Shown here: positions 33,166-41,145 of the stretch, in pieces
How the letters are laid out: each line of letters starts with the position of its first letter
Numbering within the stretch: the stretch's first letter is position 1
Assembly: GCA_900540545.1 (NCBI GenBank)
Contig: UQGJ01000006.1
Coordinates: 77,178 to 141,177 of the forward strand
Length of the DNA stretch: 64,000 nucleotides
Origin: an uncultured Eubacteriales bacterium
Lineage (GTDB): Bacteria; Bacillota; Clostridia; Oscillospirales; Oscillospiraceae
Direction of reading: 5' to 3'
Position numbers and translations under genes: made by a program
The notes under the pieces: model-generated
Told to the model about the DNA's origin: nothing
Database searches by the model: none
The model's input: only the letters and a program-made list of their open reading frames with translations

Positions 33166-34062
33166 TTACTCCATCCCCAGAATGGCGATGCCCACCGCCG
33201 CCACGGCGATGACGGCGTACTGGGCCTTGCTCAGCTTCTCCTTCAGCACCACCCGGCTCCACACCAGGCTCATGACGCAGTAGGAGGAGATCATGGGGGC
33301 GGCCACAATGACGTTGGCCCCAATGGCGTAGATATAGGCGAACTGCCCCGCCGTCTCGCACAGGGCGGCGGTGAGCTTGTAGCCCTCCCGGCGCTGGGGC
33401 CGGATGGGCTCCTTCTTGATGACCACCACGTAGACGAAGGCAAAGACCGCCATCATCAAAAAGGTCAGCTCATAGGCGATGTTGGCCTGCTCCTCGGCGA
33501 TGACCGTGCCCAGCAGCAGCCCGTCGACGAAGGTACCCAGGCCGTCGATGGCGCAGTACAGCAGTGGGAAGGCGATGGCGATGACGCTGCGGGTGTGCTT
33601 TTTGTCCGGGGTGATGCCCTCCGCCGCCCGGAGGGCGTCGTCCTTCCGCTTCTCGATGACGGACAGGGCAAAGACCCCGGCGCAGACCAGAATAACGCCG
33701 AAGAGCTGCACCCCCGTCATGGTCTCCCCCAGGAAGAGGAAGCACAGCACCGCCGCCACCGCGCCGGAGGAGTTGCACACCGGGGAGGAGATGGACAGCT
33801 CGATGTACCGCAGCCCCGCATAGCCGATGACCATGGACAGGATGTAGCACACGGAGGCGGGCAGATAGGTGACGATGTCCATGGGGGAGAAGGGGGTGCC
33901 CGTCACCAGCATAAACACGGCGTGGGCGCCCATGACCAGGCCCACGGCCATGACCATTTTCCAGTGGCTGTACCTGTCGTCTGGCTTGGAGCCCATCTTG
34001 GAAAAGAGGTCGGAGCCGCTCCAGAAGAGAATCGCGATTAGCGAGAGTATAAACCAGTTCAT
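33166..34062 (-). CDS. EamA/DMT-family transporter (298 aa)
   Basis: This integral membrane protein has about ten hydrophobic helices in two repeated halves, the drug/metabolite transporter layout. The first helix (MNWFILSLIAILFWSGSDLF) and the GETMTGVQLFGVILVCAGVF stretch at the end of the first half are typical EamA features. A second EamA-like helix run closes the protein (LSKAQYAVIAVAAVGIAIL). AAGGATGG precedes the ATG at 34062. It stands alone between a terminator and the divergent radical-SAM operon. The substrate cannot be read from sequence. Confidence 0.85.
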   Translation of the reverse strand: MNWFILSLIAILFWSGSDLFSKMGSKPDDRYSHWKMVMAVGLVMGAHAVFMLVTGTPFSPMDIVTYLPASVCYILSMVIGYAGLRYIELSISSPVCNSSGAVAAVLCFLFLGETMTGVQLFGVILVCAGVFALSVIEKRKDDALRAAEGITPDKKHTRSVIAIAFPLLYCAIDGLGTFVDGLLLGTVIAEEQANIAYELTFLMMAVFAFVYVVVIKKEPIRPQRREGYKLTAALCETAGQFAYIYAIGANVIVAAPMISSYCVMSLVWSRVVLKEKLSKAQYAVIAVAAVGIAILGME

Positions 34063-34275
34063 ATATTACCATCCTTAATCAATTTATGTTAACTAAGAAT
34101 GGCCTGCGGGGGTGGCCTGCGGGGAAACCGGGCGTTGTGCCAGCATTGGATTCGTTTGGTAGGTCGTTTGGTCAAACCGGGGCCACTTCCTTTCCGCGAA
34201 AAAATCGCAACGGCGCATTATACCATACATGCCCTTCTCCCGCAAGACCGACTTCCCGTCCCCAAAATCTCCCGC

Positions 34276-34303
34276 TTGACAAACGTTTGTTTCAGGTTAT
34301 AAT
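34276..34303 (+). promoter_or_regulatory. Consensus housekeeping promoter with internal palindrome
   Basis: TTGACA (34276-34281) and TATAAT (34298-34303), spaced 16 nt, match the consensus exactly. A perfect 12-bp palindrome ACAAACGTTTGT (34280-34291) overlaps the -35 box and spacer, a position suited to a repressor operator. It drives the radical-SAM operon that starts at 34355. Confidence 0.85.
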
Positions 34304-34310
34304 AGTAGTA

Positions 34311-34334
34311 CAAATGTTTCACGTGAAACATTTG
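34311..34334. promoter_or_regulatory. Perfect parS site in a 24-bp palindrome
   Basis: TGTTTCACGTGAAACA (34315-34330) is identical to the parS consensus bound by ParB/Spo0J, and the palindrome extends perfectly four more bases on each side (34311-34334). It lies just after the predicted transcription start and before the ribosome binding site (34338-34346) of the radical-SAM gene. In Firmicutes such sites cluster around the replication origin. Confidence 0.9.
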
Positions 34335-34354
34335 ACGAAAAGGAGGCGGAGCCC

Positions 34355-35623
34355 ATGGACCTGATGGAAAAGCTGACCATCCTCACCGACGCGGCCAAAT
34401 ACGACGCGGCCTGCACCTCCAGCGGCCTGGACCGCTCCGCCCGGCAGGGGCGCATGGGCTCTACCCTGCTCTCAGGCTGCTGCCACAGCTTTTCCGCAGA
34501 CGGCCGGTGCGTCACCCTGCTGAAGGTCCTGATGACCAACGTGTGCTGTTACGACTGCGCCTACTGCGTCAACCGCCGCTCCAACGACCTGCCCCGGGCG
34601 GCCTTCACCCCCCGGGAGCTGGCCGAGTTGACCATCCAGTTCTACCGCCGGAACTACATTGAGGGTCTCTTTCTCTCCTCCGCTGTCCTCCAAAGCCCCG
34701 ACTACACCACCGAGCGGATGATCGAGTGCCTGCGCATCCTCCGCCAGGAATACGGCTTCTGGGGCTATATCCACGCCAAGGCCATCCCCGGCGCCGACCC
34801 TCTGCTGACCTACCGGCTGGGCCTGCTGTGCGACCGCATGAGCGTCAACATCGAGCTGCCCTCGGAGCCCTCCCTCCGGCTTCTGGCCCCGGACAAGGAG
34901 AAAACCGCCATCCTCACCCCCATGAAGCAGATCCGGGACAATATCAAGGAGTCCAAGCACGAGCTGGCACTGAGCAAGAACGCCCCCCGGTTCGCCCCGG
35001 CGGGCCAGTCCACCCAGATGATCATCGGCGCCACCCCGGAGTCGGACCTCCACATCCTCCGCCTCACCGAGAGCCTCTACCAGAAGTACAGCCTCAAGCG
35101 GGTCTTTTACTCGGCCTACATGCCGGTGTCCGACCACAAGCTCCTGCCCGCGCGGCAGGACTTCAAGCCGCCCCTGCTGCGGGAGCACCGGCTCTACCAG
35201 GCTGACTGGCTCCTGCGCTACTACCACTTCTCCGCCGCCGAGCTGCTGGACGAGGCCCACCCCGACTTCGACGCCCGGGTGGACCCCAAGTGCTCCTGGG
35301 CCCTGCGGCATCTGGACCAGTTCCCGGTGGAGGTGAACCGGGCCGACTACGAGACCCTGCTGCGGGTCCCCGGCATCGGGGTCCGCTCCGCCCAGCGCAT
35401 CCTCACCGCCCGGCGGGTGGGCCCCCTCACCTTTGAGGGTCTCAAGAAGCTGGGGGTGGTCCTCAAGCGGGCCCAATACTTCCTCGTCTGCTCCGGGAGC
35501 ATGCTCCCCGGCCTCAGCCGGGTCCGCCCCGACTCCGTCCTGCGGAACCTGGTAGCCCTGGAACGGCCGGCCCTGGCCGGGTCCATGCCGGAGCAGCTCT
35601 CCCTGTTTGAACCGGGCGCGTAA
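34355..35623 (+). CDS. Putative DNA modification/repair radical-SAM protein (422 aa)
   Basis: AAAAGGAGG lies 8 nt before ATG 34355. The radical-SAM cluster motif is Cys64-x3-Cys68-x2-Cys71 (CCYDCAYC), binding the 4Fe-4S centre that cleaves S-adenosylmethionine. Extra cysteines (GCCHSF, 42-43) precede it. Near residues 330-355 a helix-hairpin-helix (LLRVPGIGVRSAQRIL) provides non-specific DNA binding. This combination matches the family TIGR03916, described as a radical-SAM protein linked to a uracil-DNA-glycosylase-like partner. The next gene belongs to the companion family TIGR03915/DUF4130, supporting the call. The reaction is not established. The leader contains a parS site and a strong promoter. 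Confidence 0.88.
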   Translation: MDLMEKLTILTDAAKYDAACTSSGLDRSARQGRMGSTLLSGCCHSFSADGRCVTLLKVLMTNVCCYDCAYCVNRRSNDLPRAAFTPRELAELTIQFYRRNYIEGLFLSSAVLQSPDYTTERMIECLRILRQEYGFWGYIHAKAIPGADPLLTYRLGLLCDRMSVNIELPSEPSLRLLAPDKEKTAILTPMKQIRDNIKESKHELALSKNAPRFAPAGQSTQMIIGATPESDLHILRLTESLYQKYSLKRVFYSAYMPVSDHKLLPARQDFKPPLLREHRLYQADWLLRYYHFSAAELLDEAHPDFDARVDPKCSWALRHLDQFPVEVNRADYETLLRVPGIGVRSAQRILTARRVGPLTFEGLKKLGVVLKRAQYFLVCSGSMLPGLSRVRPDSVLRNLVALERPALAGSMPEQLSLFEPGA

Positions 35624-35689
35624 CGGCCGCTCTCTCTAATGGTATTTCGCAGGGCCGCCACAGATGGCGGGCCGCCGGAGGTAACTCTT

Positions 35690-36475
35690 ATGTCAACTTG
35701 GACTTCATTTCAATATTTCTATGACGACACCTTTGCCGGGTTCCTCACCTGCGTCTATTGGAGTTATGTCAACAAGGAGCTGCCGGTCTGCTTTTCCACT
35801 CCCGCCGACCCCCGCATCTCCCTCTACCCGGACCGGGCGGTGGAGACCGACGAGGCCCTGGCCGGTCGGGTCTACCGCTCGCTGAGCAGCCGCATCTCCC
35901 TGGACGCCCAGAGCATGGTGGCCCGGGGCTTCCTCACCTGCATGCCGGAAAAGGAACGCCGGCTTTATGACTTCATCCGCCTGGGCTACCAGATGGGCCC
36001 CGCCGTGGTCCGTGCCCTCACCGACCCCAGGGTGGCCCCCCTGAACACCGCCCTCACCCACCTGAAGGGGGAGGTCCACCTGCTCCGGGGCTTCGTCCGG
36101 TTCTCCGACCAGGGCGGGCTGCTGGTGTCGGAAATCGAGCCGAAAAACCGGGTGCTGCCCCTGCTGCGCCCCCACTTCTGCGCCCGGTACAACCAGGAGT
36201 CCTTCGTCATCTATGACCGCACCCACCGGGAGGCCCTCTTCCACCAGCCGGGGGAGTGGGCCATCGTCCCCCTGGAGGAGTTCCACCTCTCGGCCCCGGA
36301 GGAGCGGGAGCTGGACTACCGCCGCCTGTGGCGGAGGTTCTACGACACCATCGCCATCGAGGGCCGCATCAACCCCAAGCTCCGCATGACCCACATGCCC
36401 AAGCGGTACTGGGGCACCATGACGGAATTTCAGACGGACCCGGCCCCCGCCGGGAGAAAGGAATTGGTTCCATGA
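35690..36475 (+). CDS. TIGR03915/DUF4130 family putative DNA metabolism protein (261 aa)
   Basis: I chose ATG 35690 because GGAGG is placed correctly upstream; an open frame to 35639 covers intergenic sequence. The protein is soluble and has the family hallmarks: a YDDTFAGFLTCVY opening, RGFVRFSDQGGLLVSEIEP in the middle and a DYRRLWRRFYDTIAIEGRIN stretch followed by MTHMPKRYW near the end. DUF4130 proteins are encoded beside the radical-SAM family TIGR03916 and are thought to act with it on DNA bases, sometimes fused to a UDG-like domain; no UDG domain is seen here. It is co-transcribed, 66 nt after the radical-SAM gene. Confidence 0.85.
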   Translation: MSTWTSFQYFYDDTFAGFLTCVYWSYVNKELPVCFSTPADPRISLYPDRAVETDEALAGRVYRSLSSRISLDAQSMVARGFLTCMPEKERRLYDFIRLGYQMGPAVVRALTDPRVAPLNTALTHLKGEVHLLRGFVRFSDQGGLLVSEIEPKNRVLPLLRPHFCARYNQESFVIYDRTHREALFHQPGEWAIVPLEEFHLSAPEERELDYRRLWRRFYDTIAIEGRINPKLRMTHMPKRYWGTMTEFQTDPAPAGRKELVP

Positions 36476-36774
36476 GACAGGTCAAAATCACCGTTCTGCG
36501 CAAGCAGCTTTATGAGGATTTGGCGGAGGCCTACCTCACCGACGGGAAGGATGTGGAGTGTGATTTTTACCGGGTGGGGGACACCTTCCTCTACACCGGC
36601 GGGGCGGAGATGCCGGAGGGGTTCTGCCCCTGGGCGTGGGTGGACATCTACCCCACCGTGAACGCCCTCTCCCTGGGGGCCAGCTACACGCCCTGGCAGA
36701 AGCGGGAGGGGGTCAATGTCCTCTGCTGCAGCGATGGGATCCGGCCGGTGACGTTTTTGCTAGAGGCGCTTTAA
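36472..36774 (+). CDS. TIGR04076-family small protein (100 aa)
   Basis: It overlaps the previous stop as ATGA (36472-36475), with GAAAGGA upstream. The sequence reads VKITVLRKQLYEDLAEAYLT, then FCPWAWVDIYPTV and VNVLCCSDGIRPVTFLLEAL. This Cys-containing pattern (FCPWAW, CCSDGIRPV) is that of TIGR04076, small proteins of unknown function common in anaerobes. Translational coupling to the DNA-metabolism pair is the only functional hint. There is no signal peptide or membrane segment. Confidence 0.75.
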   Translation: MRQVKITVLRKQLYEDLAEAYLTDGKDVECDFYRVGDTFLYTGGAEMPEGFCPWAWVDIYPTVNALSLGASYTPWQKREGVNVLCCSDGIRPVTFLLEAL

Positions 36775-36799
36775 ATTCAGGGCTGGCCCTGCCGGGGGC

Positions 36800-37372
36800 G
36801 TTCCTTTCTCATTTGAGAAAGGAACCGAAAGAAAACCAGGGGGACGACACGGGGGATTTCATCCCCCTATTGTCGGTCCCCTGGACCCTCGTCAGAACAA
36901 GCTGCGTTCCGTTCCGTCCGGCTACGCCGGACATCCACTTCACTCCGCTTGTTCTTCCTCTCCCCAGCGGACCTGAACGGCGGCCCGCCGGGGGCCCCTT
37001 GAATCGGGGGTCTGTGCGTATTTGAATCACCCTTGCGCCCGTTGGGAGTCGGCACGGGCGGCTGATAGCCGCCCCTACAAGGGTTTGTGGGTTTGCAAGG
37101 AGTGCTTGCGTGGCAAAGGCCATGTACGGGCGGCTATCAGCCGCCCGCCGCCATGCACCAGCCTTGCCGGGCACTGCCATGCCAGGCGCGCCGCGCCAGC
37201 GCATGGGGGTGAACAATTGTGTGGTAGGCCGTAACGGCCGGGGCGGAAGCGGAAGGGCAGACTTGTCACCTCTAGCCGGTTTCGACTGTCACGCCCGGTT
37301 GGCGCCGCCCCTGGGTCCAGGGCCGAAGCCCTGGTCGTTTCTTCCCAGGGTTCTTTTCGAAAAAAGAATCCT
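36800..37372. repeat. MITE-like element, copy 1 (~573 bp)
   Basis: The ends are hairpins: GTTCCTTTCTC...GAGAAAGGAAC (36800-36825) on the left, followed by CGAAAGAAAACCAGGG, and AGGGTTCTTTTC...GAATCCT (37347-37372) on the right, preceded by CCCTGGTCGTTTCTT. The ends are related in inverted orientation. The right half (from about 37178) matches copy 3 (from about 55310), including the GCGCGCCGCGCCAGCGCATG block. No transposase ORF is present. The two GGGCGGCT-type stems near 37050 and 37130 are inner hairpins. The rest of the 36775-37454 gap has no gene. Confidence 0.8.
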
Positions 37373-37407
37373 GGCCCCCGCGGCAGCGGCCCCCGGCGGT
37401 CCAAAAA

Positions 37408-37445
37408 CAAAAAGGCCCGCATACCTATACGGTACGCGGGCCTTC
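37408..37445 (-). terminator. Terminator of the liv operon
   Basis: AAGGCCCGC...GCGGGCCTT forms a stem with an adjoining A/T run on the minus-strand exit side, ten nt after the livF stop. It closely resembles the terminator at 55575-55617 beside MITE copy 3. Confidence 0.85.
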
Positions 37446-37454
37446 TCTTGCTTT

Positions 37455-38162
37455 TTATCCGCCCAAATAGGCTTTCTTCACGTCCTCGTCGGCCAGCAGG
37501 GCGGCGGCGGGGGCGGTCTTGACGATGTGGCCCGTCTCCAGCACGTAGCCCCGGTCGGCCACGGACAGGGCCATCTGGGCGTTCTGCTCCACCAGCAGGA
37601 TGGTGGTCCCCGCCTTGTGCAGCTCCTGAATGATGTCGAAAATCTGCTCCACCAGCAGGGGGGCCAGACCCATGGACGGCTCATCCAGCATGAGCAGCTT
37701 GGGCCGGGACATCAGCGCCCGGCCCATGGCTAGCATCTGCTGCTCGCCGCCGGACAGGGTGCCCGCCACCTGCTTGCGCCGCTCCTCCAGCCGGGGGAAG
37801 CGCTGGTACACGTCCTTGATGCCCGCATCGATGGCGCTGCCGTTCTGGGTATAGCCGCCCATCTCCAGGTTTTCCTCCACGGTCATCTGGGTAAAGACCC
37901 GCCGCCCCTCGGGCACATGGGCCAGGCCCTTGGCCACCACCTTGTGGGGGGCCACGCCGCCAATTTTCTCCCCCAGGAACTCCACGGAGCCGGTCTTGGA
38001 GTGGAGCAGGCCCGACATGGTCTTCAGGATGGTGGACTTGCCCGCGCCGTTGGCGCCGATGAGGGTGACGACCTCCCCCTCCTCCACGGAGAAGGACACG
38101 TCCTTGATGGCGTGAATGGCGCCGTAGTAGACGTTGATATTTTCCACGTTCAGCATTGCCAT
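37455..38162 (-). CDS. livF: Branched-chain amino-acid ABC transporter ATPase LivF
   Basis: This is one of two cytoplasmic ATPases driving uptake of leucine, isoleucine and valine (or related solutes). At 235 aa it has the usual LivF length. Walker A is GANGAGKST, the signature motif is LSGGEQQM, and Walker B is LLMLDEPSMGL, followed by the switch His region (ILLVEQNAQ). The N-terminal YYGAIHAIKDVSF is characteristic. It begins 4 nt after the livG stop and is last in the operon, before a strong terminator. The exact substrate of the system is not proven by sequence. Confidence 0.93.
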   Translation of the reverse strand: MAMLNVENINVYYGAIHAIKDVSFSVEEGEVVTLIGANGAGKSTILKTMSGLLHSKTGSVEFLGEKIGGVAPHKVVAKGLAHVPEGRRVFTQMTVEENLEMGGYTQNGSAIDAGIKDVYQRFPRLEERRKQVAGTLSGGEQQMLAMGRALMSRPKLLMLDEPSMGLAPLLVEQIFDIIQELHKAGTTILLVEQNAQMALSVADRGYVLETGHIVKTAPAAALLADEDVKKAYLGG

Positions 38163-38166
38163 GGTC

Positions 38167-39021
38167 TCACGCCTCCTTTCCGCTGCCCAGGTAGGCCTTG
38201 ATGACCTCGGGGTTGTTCTGGATGTCCTCGGCGGTGCCCTTGGCGATGATCTGGCCGAAGTTCAGCACACAGATGCCCTCGCAGATGCCCATGACCAGAT
38301 TCATGTCGTGCTCAATGAGCATGATGGCGATCTGGAAGGTATCCCGGATCTTCACGATGTTGTCCATGAGCTCGCCGGTCTCGGAGGGGTTCATGCCCGC
38401 CGCCGGCTCGTCCAGGAGCAGCAGGGAGGGGTTGGTGCCCAGGGCCCGGACGATCTCCAGCCGCCGCTGGGCGCCGTAGGGCAGGCTGCCCGCCTCGTGG
38501 TTGGCCAAATCCTGCATGTCGAAGATGGACAGCAGCTCCATGGCCCGGTCCCGGGCCACCTTCTCCCCCTTCCAGAAGGAGGGCAGGCGGAGGATGGCGC
38601 TGGACATGTGGTAGTCCATTTCGTTGTGCAGGCCGATGAGGACGTTGTCCAGCACGGTGAGACTCTTGAACAGGCGGATGTTCTGGAAGGTCCGGGCGAT
38701 GCCCGCCCGGTTGGCCTGGACGGTACTCATGCCCGCGGTGTCCACGCCGTCCAGCAGGATGGTGCCCCGGGTGGGCTGGTAGACCTTGGTGAGCAGGTTG
38801 AACACCGTGGTCTTGCCCGCGCCGTTGGGGCCGATGAGACCGGCGATCTCGGTGCGGCCGATGGCCATGTTGAAGTCGTTGACGGCGGTGAGGCCGCCGA
38901 AGTCGATGCCCAGGTGGCGGCACTCCAGGATGGGGGCCTTGTCCACGTCCCGCTCGGGGATGATGTTGGGGTTGGGCACGGGCACCAGCTTGGTGTCCGG
39001 CTTTGGACGCTTGCTGCTCAT
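38167..39021 (-). CDS. livG: Branched-chain amino-acid ABC transporter ATPase LivG
   Basis: The second ATPase is 284 aa. Walker A is GPNGAGKTT, Walker B is LLLLDEPAAGM, and the LivG-type insertion after NLLTKVYQPTRGTILLDG is present; the ABC signature is degenerate (LPYGAQRRLEIVRAL), as is normal for LivG. The ATG at 39021 overlaps the livM stop (39018-39021) and AAGGAGG precedes it. An N-terminal extension of about 30 residues rich in Pro/Lys is slightly longer than typical. It pairs with LivF under the LivHM permease. Confidence 0.93.
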   Translation of the reverse strand: MSSKRPKPDTKLVPVPNPNIIPERDVDKAPILECRHLGIDFGGLTAVNDFNMAIGRTEIAGLIGPNGAGKTTVFNLLTKVYQPTRGTILLDGVDTAGMSTVQANRAGIARTFQNIRLFKSLTVLDNVLIGLHNEMDYHMSSAILRLPSFWKGEKVARDRAMELLSIFDMQDLANHEAGSLPYGAQRRLEIVRALGTNPSLLLLDEPAAGMNPSETGELMDNIVKIRDTFQIAIMLIEHDMNLVMGICEGICVLNFGQIIAKGTAEDIQNNPEVIKAYLGSGKEA

Positions 39022-40046
39022 TCGGAATCCGCCTCCTTCCGCCGGGGGTTCATGATCCGCTCCAGAATGCGGGAGAGGGAGAAGTCATACTGCCCCAAAA
39101 GCCCGGTGGGCTTGAAGATCATCACGATAATGAGGACCGCCGAGTAGACCACCATGCGGTAGTCGGAGAAGGCCCGCAGCAGCTCGGGCAGGACGGTGAG
39201 CACCGTGGCCGACAGGATGGAGCCCAGCATGGAGCCCATACCGCCCAGCACCACCATGACCAAAATCTCGATGGACTTCATGAAGCCGAAAGTGGAGGGC
39301 TGGAGGGAGCCCAGGTAGCCCGCGTACAGGCACCCGGCCACCCCGGCGAAGAAGGCCGACATGGTGAAGGCCATGACCTTGTAGTAGGTGGTCTTGATGC
39401 CGCAGCTCTCGGCGGCGATCTCGTTCTCCCTGATGGAGAGGATGGCCCGGCCGTGGCGGGACTTCATCACCATATGGATGATGAGGCAGGTCAGAATGAC
39501 GCAGGCCATGACCACGGGCACGCTGGTGATCTTGGGGATGCGCTTGAGGCCGGAGGCCCCGTAGGTGAAGGAGAAGCCCAGGACCTGGTCGATGTTGGTG
39601 ATGATGACCCGGATGATCTCGCCGAAGCCCAGGGTGATGATGGCCAGATAGTCGCCCTTGAGCCGCAGGGCGGGCACGCCGATGAGGATGCCGAAGATGC
39701 CCGCCACGATGCCGGCCAGCACCAGGGACAGGACCACCAGGGCCACGTACTTGCCGCCGGTGGCCCCGGCGGCGTCCACCGCCTTGAGGAAGATGCCCCC
39801 GGCGTAGGCGCCCACGGCCATGAAGCCCGCGTGGCCCAGGGGGAGCTGGCCCAGATAGCCGGTGGCCACGTTCAGGGAGACGGCCAGCATGATGTTGATA
39901 CCCACCAGCATGACGATCTTGGTGTAGTACCCGGAGATGACCCCCGTGGCGTCCAGGGCCACCATGGCGGCGAAAAAGGCCAAAATCAGCACGCCGTTGA
40001 TGCCGTACCGGGCGGGCATGGGGATGCGCTTGTAAGCTCGTTTCAT
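39018..40046 (-). CDS. livM: Branched-chain amino-acid ABC transporter permease LivM
   Basis: I chose ATG 40046 (MKRAYKRIPM) because GAGGTGG is 5 nt upstream; the GTG at 40055 overlaps that site. There are about nine hydrophobic helices, with the permease coupling segment GESCGI-like AAESCGIKTTYYKVMAFTMS and the family stretch GDYLAIITLGFGEIIRV. It forms the membrane channel with LivH. It ends by overlapping livG, and LivH ends 10 nt before it, so all are translated from one transcript. Confidence 0.92.
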   Translation of the reverse strand: MKRAYKRIPMPARYGINGVLILAFFAAMVALDATGVISGYYTKIVMLVGINIMLAVSLNVATGYLGQLPLGHAGFMAVGAYAGGIFLKAVDAAGATGGKYVALVVLSLVLAGIVAGIFGILIGVPALRLKGDYLAIITLGFGEIIRVIITNIDQVLGFSFTYGASGLKRIPKITSVPVVMACVILTCLIIHMVMKSRHGRAILSIRENEIAAESCGIKTTYYKVMAFTMSAFFAGVAGCLYAGYLGSLQPSTFGFMKSIEILVMVVLGGMGSMLGSILSATVLTVLPELLRAFSDYRMVVYSAVLIIVMIFKPTGLLGQYDFSLSRILERIMNPRRKEADSE

Positions 40047-40056
40047 ATCCGCCACC

Positions 40057-40944
40057 TCACACTTTCTCGGTCATGGGCCGGCCCAGAAGCCCAGTGGGCT
40101 TGACCAGCAGGACCACGATGAGGATGGCGAACACCACGCCGTCCTTCCACACGGACAGGCCCACGGCGGAGACCAGGGCCTCGGCCAGGCCGATGACGAA
40201 GCCGCCGATCATGGCGCCGGGGATGGATCCGATGCCGCCCACCACGGCGGCCACGAAGGCCTTGAGGCCCAGCATGGAGCCCATGGTGGGGCTGGCCTGG
40301 GGATAGGCACATAAGTAGAGGATGGAGGCGATGCCGGCCAGGGCCGAGCCCATGGCGAAGGTGAAGGAGATGGTCTTGTTCAGGCTGATGCCCATGAGCT
40401 GGGCGGCCCCCATGTCCTCGCTGACCGCCCGCATGGCCTTGCCCATCTTGGTCTTTTGGACCAGGAAGGTGAGGGCGGCCATACAAATCACCGACACCAC
40501 GATGGTCAGCAGGGCGGGGAAGCTGATGGTGACGCCCCCCAGCACGAGGCTGGGGCCGGTCACCAGGGCGGGCATGGTCTGGGCGCCCGCGCCGAAAATC
40601 AACTGGAAGCCGTTCTCCAGCAGGAAGGAGATGCCGATGGCGGTGATGAGCAGGCTCAGCCGGGGGGCCGAGCGCAGGGGGGTGTAGGCCACCTTTTCAA
40701 TGACGACGCCCAGCACCGTACTGGCCAGCACGGCCACCAGGATGGCTACCAGGGGGTGGAGGTGGAAATTGACCATGCTCATCCAGGCCACATAGGCCCC
40801 CACCATGATGATGTCGCCGTGGGCGAAGTTCAGCAGGAGGATGATGCCGTAGACCATGGAGTAGCCCAGGGCCACCAGGGCGTAGATGCTGCCCGACTGC
40901 AGGCCGTTGACGACCTGTGTGACGATGGTGGAGAGAGTGGACAT
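40057..40944 (-). CDS. livH: Branched-chain amino-acid ABC transporter permease LivH
   Basis: The start is ATG 40944 (MSTLSTIVTQVVNGL) with GAAAGGACG upstream; the longer open frame runs into non-coding sequence. At 295 aa it has about eight membrane helices. Family features are GLQSGSIYALVALGYSMVYG at the start, NFAHGDIIMVGAY, and the coupling region GKAMRAVSEDMGAAQLMGIS. It is the first permease gene after livK, separated from it by 201 nt that contain a strong hairpin, which probably sets the ratio of binding protein to permease. Confidence 0.93.
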   Translation of the reverse strand: MSTLSTIVTQVVNGLQSGSIYALVALGYSMVYGIILLLNFAHGDIIMVGAYVAWMSMVNFHLHPLVAILVAVLASTVLGVVIEKVAYTPLRSAPRLSLLITAIGISFLLENGFQLIFGAGAQTMPALVTGPSLVLGGVTISFPALLTIVVSVICMAALTFLVQKTKMGKAMRAVSEDMGAAQLMGISLNKTISFTFAMGSALAGIASILYLCAYPQASPTMGSMLGLKAFVAAVVGGIGSIPGAMIGGFVIGLAEALVSAVGLSVWKDGVVFAILIVVLLVKPTGLLGRPMTEKV

Positions 40945-41092
40945 ACCGTCACGTCCTTTCTGTCTGTGGGATGGGGGAGCGGCCCGCCGAAGGCGGCGGG
41001 CTCCACACGGGTCCGGTTTCACGAACCACTTCTGTGGGGGCCGCCGCCCTCGGCAGCCCAAATCATTTTGGACCGCGGGGGAAAACAGACCA

Positions 41093-41121
41093 TGCGGGGA
41101 GGAAGCGGCTTCCTCCCCGCA
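41093..41121 (-). terminator. Hairpin between livK and livH
   Basis: GCGGGGAGGAAGC (41094-41106) pairs perfectly with GCTTCCTCCCCGC (41108-41120). It lies 25 nt after the livK stop. There is no long U-tract, so partial termination or mRNA 3'-end protection is more likely than a full stop. Confidence 0.6.
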
Positions 41122-41145
41122 CACTCGGTCTGATGTACGTTTGGC

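Noticed and set aside
36775..37454. Short frames in the MITE-like region as small genes
   Set aside because: They are not conserved between copies, lack ribosome binding sites and shift frame among copies.
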